Shown: positions 1-6,120 of the stretch, one piece after another
How positions within the stretch are numbered: position 1 is the stretch's first letter
Layout of the letters: every line of letters begins with the position of its first letter
Assembly (NCBI GenBank): GCA_947475135.1
Contig: CANJMU010000009.1
Coordinates: forward strand, 1 to 10,074
DNA from: Silvanigrellaceae bacterium
GTDB taxonomy: Bacteria > Bdellovibrionota > Oligoflexia > Silvanigrellales > Silvanigrellaceae
Reading direction: 5' to 3'
DNA: 10,074 bases
Program-made: the position numbers and the translations under genes
Notes under the pieces: model-generated
The model's input: only the letters and a program-made list of their open reading frames with translations
Database searches by the model: none
Told to the model about the DNA's origin: nothing

Positions 1-875
1 AATATTTTTCTCAGAAATCAAATGTTTTTCAAAAATTTCACTTTCCACAAGGCGATGGTTTTGATAACGAAGATCTTCATTTTTCATGTCGGTCGTTCTT
101 GTCAAATGAAGATTCAGTCCACATTGCATATCCACTTTAACCAGACCTGGAATGATACGTCTGGAAAAAAAATAGATAACTGTAGCCTTCTGTTCCATCG
201 CTACACTAACCCCGACGATAGGAAATGATGCCAATGATCCGAAAAAACGAATGAATGAGCCTGATTTTCCTCGTGCTTTTTGATCGACCAACAGATAGAG
301 CGAATCTTTACGAGTTAAAGTTTGTCGTAATTTTTTTATAATATCTTTATCGACCAAGATAATTGATCCATTTTTTCTTTTTCTGCAAAATACCAATATT
401 TGATTGATAAACCCAACCTTGGATTTTTTTGCAAGAGCAGACATTTTGAACTTTGCTAATATTGGAAGAGTTGGAATTTCATAGTTGCCACTATGAGATA
501 AAATAAAAACAAAACTTTTTGAACCAGAATTTTTATAGCCTGAAAGAATCTTATTAAGATATTCACATATCCGCATATCCGCATATCCGCAGAAGATGAT
601 ATCCTAGCCTTATCTAGACAAACAGTTAATCTCAGTGGATGCAAAAGAAATAACTCTAAAAAATAGAAAAAATAATTTAAAAAAATCCTTACAATTAACA
701 ACGATTGTTTCCAAAAAGACGCCCCCAGTCGATTCTTTAAATTATTCCGAGCTATTTTTGTAGGATAAATAGGTAAAAAAGCTCCCACAATCGCTAAAAG
801 TAAAAAACAAAAATAGAGAGGTAAAAAAAATAAATTCAAAACACACAAAATAAAAATACGAAAATAAATCATCAT
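1..875 (-). pseudogene. LpxL/HtrB-family lipid A acyltransferase, frameshifted at an 8-bp repeat, 3' end outside window
   Basis: Members of this family transfer an acyl chain onto lipid A precursors at the inner membrane. From ATG at 875 the first frame gives a hydrophobic N-terminal anchor (residues about 5-35) and a family-like RNNLKNRLG stretch (43-51). It then runs out of frame and stops at 456 after 139 residues. The frame that is open from 564 down to base 1 (188 codons, no stop) continues the protein. It has HSGNYE at 478-495, the family's HX4(D/E) catalytic motif, then LVDQKARGKSGSFIRFFG near 239-292, matching the conserved DQ...G...FFG block. The two frames join at three copies of an 8-base unit (566-591). 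With two copies the reading SADMRICEYLNKILSGY is continuous. Total length would be near 300 aa, usual for LpxL. Only the last residues lie off the left edge. SD is weak (TGGAAAA). It may be a phase-variable gene in the off state, a decayed gene, or an assembly error; family assignment is firm. Confidence 0.85.
566..591. repeat. 8-bp tandem repeat (CATATCCG x3 plus CA) inside acyltransferase gene
   Basis: Plus-strand units occupy 566-573, 574-581 and 582-589, with a partial CA at 590-591. On the coding (minus) strand the unit reads GCGGATAT. Since 8 is not a multiple of 3, each gain or loss of a unit changes frame. Removing one unit joins the N-terminal frame exactly to the downstream catalytic frame. 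This is the sort of tract prone to replication slippage. Confidence 0.9.
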
Positions 876-991
876 AATTTTTCCATTGATTAAATCTAAC
901 AGCCAACCATCTTCAGATTATGAAGCACGCTTAAGCATGTCAATTCCCATCGCCAACAAAAAATCCCCTCTCCAACACAAAACATGTTATC

Positions 992-1020
992 TTGACAAAA
1001 TAGGGGTTGTAGAATAGTAA
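992..1020 (+). promoter_or_regulatory. candidate sigma70-type promoter for tRNA-Val
   Basis: A perfect TTGACA at 992-997 is followed after 17 bp by TAGTAA at 1015-1020 (3 of 6 to the -10 consensus). A better -10 match, TAGAAT at 1010-1015, is only 12 bp away, which is too close. Transcription would start near 1027, leaving a short leader before the tRNA 5' end at 1035. The -35 is convincing, the -10 is not. Confidence 0.4.
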
Positions 1021-1034
1021 GTTTTTTAACAAAA

Positions 1035-1111
1035 GCAGTCGTAGCTCAGTTGGTTAGAGCACCGCGTTGACATCGCGGGGGTCAGAAGTTCGAGTCTTCT
1101 CGATTGCACCA
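1035..1111 (+). tRNA. tRNA-Val, anticodon GAC
   Basis: A full cloverleaf can be folded by hand. The acceptor GCAGTCG (1035-1041) pairs with CGATTGC (1101-1107), with one G-U pair. The D stem is GCTC/GAGC (1044-1047, 1057-1060). The anticodon stem is CCGCG/CGCGG (1062-1066, 1074-1078) with loop TTGACAT, giving anticodon GAC at 1069-1071, which reads valine GUC/GUU. The variable loop is GGGTC, and the T stem AGAAG/CTTCT encloses TTCGAGT. The discriminator A and CCA are encoded (1108-1111). The gene sits alone with its own promoter and lies 14 nt before the next coding region. Confidence 0.95.
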
Positions 1112-1125
1112 TTGTCGAGATTTCT

Positions 1126-1833
1126 ATGAATTCTCCTTACTTGCACACATCCATTGGCGGTCTCCGCGTTCTCCCCAAAGCCTATAACATCATCGGAAAA
1201 ATGATTTCCCTTGGCCAGTTAAGCGATTGGCATAACAAAATCATCCAAGAAATCCTGACTTTTATAACACCACAACAAAGTAACACCACGAATATTCTCG
1301 AAATCAACCCAAAAGGTTGCTCTTTGCTGCTGAAATTAAATGAAAAAAATTCTCAGCTGAATTTATTCGGTCAGGAAGAAAATCCTGCCCTTTATTTATC
1401 GAGCAAAGAGTTGATAGAAACTTTAAAAGTGAAAACCAATGACAAAATTCAAATGAAACCAGGCAGTCCCTTGCAAATCGAGTCCCCAAACCATTCTATG
1501 GATGCAATTATTTTAACATTTGGACTTCGTTTTATTCAGCCTCGACAGGCATTTTACCGAGAAGTCCAACGTGTTTTAAAACCAAATGGAAAACTTCTCT
1601 TGCTCGAAATTGGTCGACCAAAAGAGTACATTCTAGATGTGCTTTCAAAACACAAAAAATCATTTTTTTTAAATAAATTATCTCTGTTAAAACAAAACTC
1701 ACGACAATTAAAATTTTTTCCCTCGGGAAAAGAATTGGTGGCAGAACTTTATGAAAACAAGTTTTCCCAAATTCATTTTGAGTCTTGTAGTTTTGGAATG
1801 ACAAGCTTTTATGAAGCTAGATTTGTTAATTAA
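1126..1833 (+). CDS. MenG/UbiE-like class I SAM-dependent methyltransferase, degenerate motif I
   Basis: This 235-residue protein resembles the quinone C-methyltransferases MenG/UbiE. Matching parts are the N-terminal YNIIGKMISLGQLSDWH region (20-36), where the family has YD...LSFG...W; the FGLRFI segment (132-137); RVLKPNGKLLLLEIGRP (149-165); and a C-terminal FPSGKELVAELYENKF (198-213), then SFGM. The SAM-binding loop is unusual. Residues 57-71 read ILEINPKGCSLLLKL, where active members carry (D/E)xGxGxG, so the glycine-rich turn is lost. It may bind SAM weakly, have another substrate, or be a non-catalytic paralogue. The start is 14 nt after the tRNA, with no clear SD (GAG at 1116-1118); later ATGs would cut into the conserved N-terminus. 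It probably depends on the tRNA promoter. Family is well supported, exact reaction is not. Confidence 0.75.
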   Translation: MNSPYLHTSIGGLRVLPKAYNIIGKMISLGQLSDWHNKIIQEILTFITPQQSNTTNILEINPKGCSLLLKLNEKNSQLNLFGQEENPALYLSSKELIETLKVKTNDKIQMKPGSPLQIESPNHSMDAIILTFGLRFIQPRQAFYREVQRVLKPNGKLLLLEIGRPKEYILDVLSKHKKSFFLNKLSLLKQNSRQLKFFPSGKELVAELYENKFSQIHFESCSFGMTSFYEARFVN

Positions 1834-1943
1834 CCGTTACCTTCTTCAATTCCTTGACTTTTCCCTTTTTCTTCTTGCTCCCCTATTCGAACTAGGTTAA
1901 GTAGTGATGTTTCTTGAACACTATTTACCCATAAGAGGTTTGA

Positions 1944-3560
1944 ATGAATTCCCCTTCCCACCAAGACAACCCTATTTTCTCTTTAATCCAACCAAAAATC
2001 GCCGATAAATTAAAGGAAAAAGGTATATTAAATCCTACTTCTGTACAAAGCATGACTTTTCACCCAATTTTAGAGGGAAAGGACGTGATTGCTCAAAGCC
2101 GCACTGGCTCTGGGAAAACTTTAGCTTTTGGATTACCTGCTTTTGTGAAGCTCGAAAAACCTATCGCAGGAGCTCCCCGGGTCCTTGTTTTGACTCCAAC
2201 ACGCGAACTTGCAACACAGGTTTCTGATGTTTACACTGAACTTTACCAAGGCTTGGGTTTTAAAACTTTAGCCATCACAGGGGGCAGCAGCTATCGCTTC
2301 CAAATTACCGCTTTACAAAGAGGCGTCGATGTTGTTGTGGCCACTCCTGGTCGACTTGTGGACCTTTTAGAGCAAAAAAAACTTAGCTTAGGCTCCATTC
2401 AAATTCTTATTTTAGATGAAATGGACGAAATGCTCGATTTTGGTTTCAGTGAAGATATTTTAAAAATCAAAGAGCACATTGGAAAAAAAGTTCAAACCTT
2501 GTTATTTAGCGCGACATTTCCACCAAAAGTTGTGCGTATTACAAAACAAATTGTAGAAAATCCAGTAGAAATTAAAGTCACAGCAAACAACGATACAGAA
2601 GGCCTTAGCAAGATTGAGCACGAATATATTTTAGTGCGCATTCAAAAAAATTTGGACGCCCTTCTTGTTCTATTAATTCAACACAATCCTGAACACGGAA
2701 TTATTTTTTGCAAAACACGCGAAGAAACAAAAACAATTCAGGCAGCTTTACTAAAAAAAGGTGTTTTAGCAGGTGTTCTTAACGGAGAAATGACACAGCA
2801 AGAACGCACAAAAACAATGGATAAGTTCCGCAAAAAAGAATACAAACTTTTAGTTGCCACCGATGTTGCGGCACGTGGAATCGATATCATCGGATTATCC
2901 CATGTCATTCACTTCAATGTGCCATCAAACCCTGAAATTTATACACACCGCGCTGGACGCACAGGACGCGCTGGAGCTTCAGGAAAATCCTGGACAATTG
3001 TTGCTCTTAACCAACGTCGTGAATATCAATTTATTTCCAATCATTTAAGAATCACTCCAAAATTAATTGAGGTTGTTCAAGCAAGCTCATTCATTCATTC
3101 TTATTTGGAAAAATCTTTCGAAGAAATGCTTTCGGAAAAAAACGCAGAAAACCTCAAATTCAATAAAAATGTCCAAGAATCCATTTCCAAATTATCCGAA
3201 GATCAAATGCGTCAAATGCTGACCATCATGGTTGGCCGTCAAATGGACAAAGTTCTCGGCGAAGATTTTGATGTGAATCAAATATTTTCAAGCGATAAAC
3301 TGAATGCACCAAGACCCCAAGGTTTTGGTGGCCCAAGAAATGACTCCTACAATTCCTCTGACAGGGGCAGAAGTAGCGCGCCCTACAGAAGAGAACGTCC
3401 TTCTTATTCGCGAACAACTTCGAACGACGAAAACAATCGTCCAAGAAATGAAAACAGAAGTTTTGGAAAAAAGACTTTTCATGATAAAAATAAGCCGAAT
3501 TCCAATGGTGGCATTCAAAAAACGGTTTATGTGGAAAGAAAGCCAATTTCCTTTTTATAA
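1944..3560 (+). CDS. DEAD-box ATP-dependent RNA helicase with DEMD motif II and Arg/Asn-rich tail
   Basis: Cytoplasmic ATP-dependent RNA helicase, expected to remodel ribosomal or mRNA structure. Motifs are in order over 538 residues: Q motif with F12 and Q35, Walker A SRTGSGKT (52-59), PTRELA (85-90), TPGR (134-137), motif II DEMD (158-161), SAT (189-191), IIFCKT (253-258), ATDVAARGID (305-314) and HRAGRTGRAG (335-344). A roughly 100-residue helical segment follows, then from about 455 a low-complexity tail rich in R, N, S, G and P, typical of RNA-binding extensions in DeaD/RhlE-type helicases. Motif II has methionine in place of the near-invariant alanine, although both acidic residues remain. 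SD AAGAGG (1933-1938) supports the start. The stop lies 11 nt before ung without a terminator, so the two are likely co-transcribed. Which subfamily (DeaD, RhlE, CshA) is unclear. Confidence 0.95.
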   Translation: MNSPSHQDNPIFSLIQPKIADKLKEKGILNPTSVQSMTFHPILEGKDVIAQSRTGSGKTLAFGLPAFVKLEKPIAGAPRVLVLTPTRELATQVSDVYTELYQGLGFKTLAITGGSSYRFQITALQRGVDVVVATPGRLVDLLEQKKLSLGSIQILILDEMDEMLDFGFSEDILKIKEHIGKKVQTLLFSATFPPKVVRITKQIVENPVEIKVTANNDTEGLSKIEHEYILVRIQKNLDALLVLLIQHNPEHGIIFCKTREETKTIQAALLKKGVLAGVLNGEMTQQERTKTMDKFRKKEYKLLVATDVAARGIDIIGLSHVIHFNVPSNPEIYTHRAGRTGRAGASGKSWTIVALNQRREYQFISNHLRITPKLIEVVQASSFIHSYLEKSFEEMLSEKNAENLKFNKNVQESISKLSEDQMRQMLTIMVGRQMDKVLGEDFDVNQIFSSDKLNAPRPQGFGGPRNDSYNSSDRGRSSAPYRRERPSYSRTTSNDENNRPRNENRSFGKKTFHDKNKPNSNGGIQKTVYVERKPISFL

Positions 3561-3571
3561 AAAAAAGCCCT

Positions 3572-4249
3572 ATGCCAGAAGCCTTCAGTCTCTTCCTACC
3601 CGAATGGAAATCCCTTCTCGAAAATGAATTCTCTCAGGATTATATGAAAAAACTGAGAGAATTTTTAATTTCAGAAAAAAAAAGGGGTCTCAATTTTGTC
3701 CCCAAAAAAGAAAACGTATTTCGCGCATTTCACACTGTGGATTATTCACAGGTCAAAGTGGTCATTTTAGGACAAGATCCTTACCACGGGGAAAATCAAG
3801 CCAACGGCTTTGCCTTTGCAGTACCAGAACATCTTCCAGCTCCACCATCACTTCAAAATATTTTTAAAGAAATTGAGAGCGATTTAAAAATTGGAAAACC
3901 AAAAAATAACACCCTCGAATCCTGGGCAAATCAAGGGGTTTTGTTGCTGAATACTGTGTTGACAGTTCGACTGCACGAAGCCTTTTCTCACCGTGAAAAA
4001 GGTTGGGAGCTCTTCACAGATAAAATAATTTCACATCTCAACAATCAAAAAAATCCCATTGTGTTTTTATTATGGGGCTCGGCGGCAATTCAAAAATCAA
4101 AACTGATGACGAACTCACACCATAAAATTTTAACGGCACCACACCCTTCTCCACTTTCTGCCTATCGTGGATTTTTTGGATGCAAACATTTTTCAAAAAC
4201 AAATGAATTTTTAAAGTCTATCGGTCAAAATGAAATGAGTTGGGTCTAA
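3572..4249 (+). CDS. ung: uracil-DNA glycosylase, family 1
   Basis: Removes uracil from DNA as the first step of base-excision repair. The 225-residue length is normal for the family. Diagnostic parts are the water-activating loop GQDPYHG (67-73, catalytic Asp69), LLLNTVLTV (124-132), SHREKGWE (139-146) and the DNA-intercalation loop HPSPLSAYRGFFG (191-203), with the catalytic-type His191 and the inserting Leu195. All key residues are intact, so the enzyme should be active. There is no good SD before the start (AAAAAAAGCCCT). With the helicase stop only 11 nt upstream, translational coupling is likely. Pairing with an RNA helicase has no known functional logic and looks like simple operon sharing. 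Confidence 0.97.
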   Translation: MPEAFSLFLPEWKSLLENEFSQDYMKKLREFLISEKKRGLNFVPKKENVFRAFHTVDYSQVKVVILGQDPYHGENQANGFAFAVPEHLPAPPSLQNIFKEIESDLKIGKPKNNTLESWANQGVLLLNTVLTVRLHEAFSHREKGWELFTDKIISHLNNQKNPIVFLLWGSAAIQKSKLMTNSHHKILTAPHPSPLSAYRGFFGCKHFSKTNEFLKSIGQNEMSWV

Positions 4250-4294
4250 AATAAAAATGGAACAAAGAAACTCAGATGATGTAAAAGGAACCCC

Positions 4295-5107
4295 ATGAAG
4301 AAAAAAACATATGCCGTTCTACTTGCTGCGGGCGAAGGAAAAAGAATGGAGTCAAACCTGCCAAAGGTCGCTCATTTTTTAAAAGACAAAACCTTGCTGG
4401 AATGGTGTTTTGACTCCTTATTTCAAACAAATGTAGACAATATTTTATGTGTCATTTCACCCACGCACGATGTCGTCAAAAAAATTATTTCGGATTACAA
4501 TCACGATCATCATAAAAATATTCAATTTTGCTTTCAAGATCCCCCATTAGGCACAGGCCACGCCGTCCTATGTGCTTTTGAATTTATGAAAACAAAGAAA
4601 GAACTTTTTTTTCCAATCAACAATCTTGAAAATGAACTTACCCAAAAACAAAATACCAATATTCTTATTTCTTACGGAGATACACCTGGTATTCAAAGTC
4701 AAACTTACAACAATTTTATTCATTTTCACGAACAAGGTCACAATCACTTTAGCATTTTATCTTTTTTAGCCAAAAATCCCTTTGGATACGGCCGCATTCT
4801 TATGGACAATAAAAATCATTTTGTTGGCATTCGCGAAGAAAAAGACTGCAATACGGAAGAGAAAAAAATACAAATTTGCAATTCAGGAATACTGATGGGT
4901 CATTACTCCTGTTTTGAAGAAATACTCCCTTCACTAAAAAATAAAAATGCTCAACAAGAATATTATTTAACAGACGTCCCAATGATCGCTGTCAAAAAAA
5001 AGAATCAAAAGGTTTCCGTGCTTTTGCATCAAAATGAAAATGAACTTCTAGGCATCAATACCAAAGATCAACTTCAGGCTATGGAAAATTTTTTATCTTC
5101 ACAATAA
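4295..5107 (+). CDS. stand-alone GlmU-type nucleotidyltransferase (UDP-GlcNAc pyrophosphorylase-like), no acetyltransferase domain
   Basis: Predicted cytoplasmic sugar-1-phosphate nucleotidyltransferase, most likely making UDP-GlcNAc from UTP and GlcNAc-1-P for peptidoglycan and LPS. The GlmU N-domain order is clear: LLAAGEGKRMESNLPK (9-24) for nucleotide binding, QDPPLGTGHAV (81-91), YGDTP (127-131) with metal ligand Asp129, FGYGRI (163-168), IREEKDC (179-185), CNSGIL (195-200, usually NTG) and EYYLTDV (222-228), ending with GINTKDQL (253-260). Bifunctional GlmU is about 450 residues; this one stops at 270, and no left-handed beta-helix repeats follow before the next gene. Glucosamine-1-P acetylation would have to come from another protein. 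Some related single-domain enzymes use other sugars. SD AAGGA (4285-4289). It lies 45 nt after ung, probably in the same operon. Confidence 0.85.
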   Translation: MKKKTYAVLLAAGEGKRMESNLPKVAHFLKDKTLLEWCFDSLFQTNVDNILCVISPTHDVVKKIISDYNHDHHKNIQFCFQDPPLGTGHAVLCAFEFMKTKKELFFPINNLENELTQKQNTNILISYGDTPGIQSQTYNNFIHFHEQGHNHFSILSFLAKNPFGYGRILMDNKNHFVGIREEKDCNTEEKKIQICNSGILMGHYSCFEEILPSLKNKNAQQEYYLTDVPMIAVKKKNQKVSVLLHQNENELLGINTKDQLQAMENFLSSQ

Positions 5108-5143
5108 CACGACAAACCAATCTTTTTTGCATGCCCAAAAAAA

Positions 5144-5165
5144 TCAATGTCTGCTCAAACATTGA
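5144..5165 (-). terminator. weak candidate intrinsic terminator, minus-strand sense
   Basis: TCAATGT (5144-5150) and ACATTGA (5159-5165) form a perfect 7-bp stem with an 8-nt loop. Read on the minus strand it is followed at once by seven T residues (5137-5143), so it could end leftward transcription, for example a csrA transcript running past its stop. Stem G+C is low (2 of 7), so stability is doubtful. Confidence 0.25.
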
Positions 5166-5285
5166 ACAGATTTCAGAAAATAAAACTTCATTTTTTTAAA
5201 AACAAATTTTCGCTTCAAATTTATAAATTAAATTTTATTATTAAAAAACAAAGATAACTTTTTACAAAAGTAACAAAAACAAAGT

Positions 5286-5301
5286 TTGGCACGAATTCCG
5301 T
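5286..5301 (+). promoter_or_regulatory. possible sigma54-like promoter, -24 element good, -12 element poor
   Basis: TTGGCACG at 5286-5293 is a perfect match to the sigma54 -24 element. At the required spacing the -12 element reads CCGT, keeping the G but not the TTGC consensus. The start would fall near 5312, inside the left arm of the hairpin. Half-supported only. Confidence 0.25.
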
Positions 5302-5307
5302 TAACAG

Positions 5308-5331
5308 CTCCTTGTTTCTTTCAACAAGGAG
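5308..5331 (+). promoter_or_regulatory. hairpin sequestering the SD, with CsrA-like site
   Basis: CTCCTTGTT (5308-5316) pairs perfectly with AACAAGGAG (5323-5331) around a 6-nt loop. The right arm holds the SD AAGGAG (5326-5331), placed 7 nt before ATG 5339, so folding would block ribosome binding. The same arm contains ACAAGGA, the core of the CsrA consensus ACARGGA, and csrA is the next gene. In classic CsrA sites the GGA sits in a loop, whereas here it is in the stem. The hairpin is seen; regulation is inferred. Confidence 0.65.
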
Positions 5332-5338
5332 TTTCAAC

Positions 5339-5620
5339 ATGCATTTAATAGAGCAACCGCGCAGACAATATCATTCTGAAAAATTGGTTTCCCTGCTTCA
5401 ACAAAATACACACGGCCTGAATATTCATGAACTTTTAGATCGGTATTTTCAGAATTATCAAAATCATTCCTTCCAATTGCAATTTTCTATGCGAAAAAGA
5501 ATGGAAAAAATCATTCAAAGATCACGGCAAAAAATGAAAATGATTCAAGCTGAAATCACAATTTTTTATGACACAAAGGAAAAAAAATATAAATTAAGCA
5601 AAATTGATTTGGAAGATTGA
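5339..5620 (+). CDS. small basic protein of unknown function
   Basis: A 93-residue protein I do not recognise. The start is set by SD AAGGAG seven nt upstream; an in-frame TTG at 5312 lies inside the SD hairpin and is not used. The protein has no signal peptide or membrane segment. It looks mostly helical to about residue 72, with a strongly basic stretch MRKRMEKIIQRSRQKMKM (51-68) that could bind nucleic acid or an acidic partner. A short likely beta-hairpin (72-88) and an acidic end (IDLED) follow. It has its own leader with an SD-masking hairpin and a CsrA-like site, and it converges on csrA with 29 nt between the two stops. The setting suggests post-transcriptional control and possibly a role in the CsrA circuit. 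That is inference. Confidence 0.7.
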   Translation: MHLIEQPRRQYHSEKLVSLLQQNTHGLNIHELLDRYFQNYQNHSFQLQFSMRKRMEKIIQRSRQKMKMIQAEITIFYDTKEKKYKLSKIDLED

Positions 5621-5631
5621 TGTGAAAAATT

Positions 5632-5649
5632 GATCTGAAAAAACAGATT
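5632..5649. terminator. weak candidate bidirectional terminator between convergent genes
   Basis: GATCTG (5632-5637) and CAGATT (5644-5649) form a 5-bp stem plus a G-T pair around an A6 loop, in the 29-nt gap between two convergent stop codons. The position is right for a shared terminator. The stem is short and the T tracts are interrupted. Confidence 0.25.
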
Positions 5650-5952
5650 TTAAGGATTATTTTTACGAATGATAATGGTTTTCTTTTTATCGCCAGAATG
5701 AATTTCTTTGATGATTTCGTCTTTTTCATCCTTGAACAATTCATGAGCCCGAGAAGAAGATTCTTTTGTAGAGTTTGAAGCTGCTGCGGTTTCTTGCTTT
5801 ATTTTTTGATAGATTTCTTCGCGATGGACGACGGTGCTTCTGTCCGCTTCGATTCCTAAGCGAACTTGTTTGCCCTTAATTCCCATGACAATCACTTTAA
5901 TATTATCGCCTATTGCAATAACATCGCCAACTTTTCGAGTAAGTACTAACAT
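5650..5952 (-). CDS. csrA: carbon storage regulator CsrA with C-terminal extension
   Basis: Post-transcriptional regulator, a dimeric beta-barrel protein that binds GGA motifs in mRNA leaders and blocks or promotes translation. Residues 1-53 are canonical: MLVLTRKVGD at the start, MGIKGKQVRLGIEA (23-36) and VVHREEIYQKI (41-51). The RNA-contacting positions Leu4 and Arg44 are both present. Start ATG at 5952 is chosen because MLVLTRK is the family's N-terminus and SD GGAGGG lies 7 nt upstream; the in-frame ATG at 5979 would add nine foreign residues. Family members are usually 60-75 aa. This one is 100 aa, with a charged Lys/Glu/Ser-rich tail from about residue 54 of unknown role. The GGA in its own SD makes autoregulation plausible. 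Confidence 0.97.
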   Translation of the reverse strand: MLVLTRKVGDVIAIGDNIKVIVMGIKGKQVRLGIEADRSTVVHREEIYQKIKQETAAASNSTKESSSRAHELFKDEKDEIIKEIHSGDKKKTIIIRKNNP

Positions 5953-6120
5953 AGGCAACCCTCCATGGTTTGCTAACATGTATCAATGCCAAGATCTAAT
6001 CATTTTTTCAAAGGAAAGAAAAATTGACAAGCCGACCAGTTAAATTTCCGACTTACGGAAAATATTTCATGGGTTAGAATAAAATCTTCGTCAGAACATT
6101 TTGAATATCAAGGAGAGGAC

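Noticed and set aside
22..228. 68-codon plus-strand open frame
   Set aside because: Lies antisense to the conserved catalytic frame of the acyltransferase and has no recognisable features of its own.
566..591. Programmed ribosomal frameshifting at the acyltransferase junction
   Set aside because: No slippery heptamer or stimulatory structure; the octamer repeat explains the frame change better.
1126..1956. Near-identical first 13 bases of the methyltransferase and helicase genes (both start MNSP)
   Set aside because: Similarity ends after four codons and is not extended upstream; best taken as coincidence.
3226..3546. Open frames on the other strand and in other frames over the helicase tail
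   Set aside because: Shadows of the Arg/Asn-rich low-complexity tail; no SD and no family resemblance.
5226..5256. Flagellar sigma28-like promoter (TAAATTTT ... GATAA)
   Set aside because: Spacing is about two bases too long and the GCC of the -10 element is missing; chance match in A/T-rich DNA.
5312..5338. Upstream in-frame TTG start adding nine residues to the small gene
   Set aside because: No SD before it, and it lies inside the hairpin; ATG 5339 has an ideally spaced AAGGAG.
5953..5979. Longer csrA start at ATG 5979
   Set aside because: Adds residues before the invariant MLVLTRK N-terminus and would include the SD of the true start.
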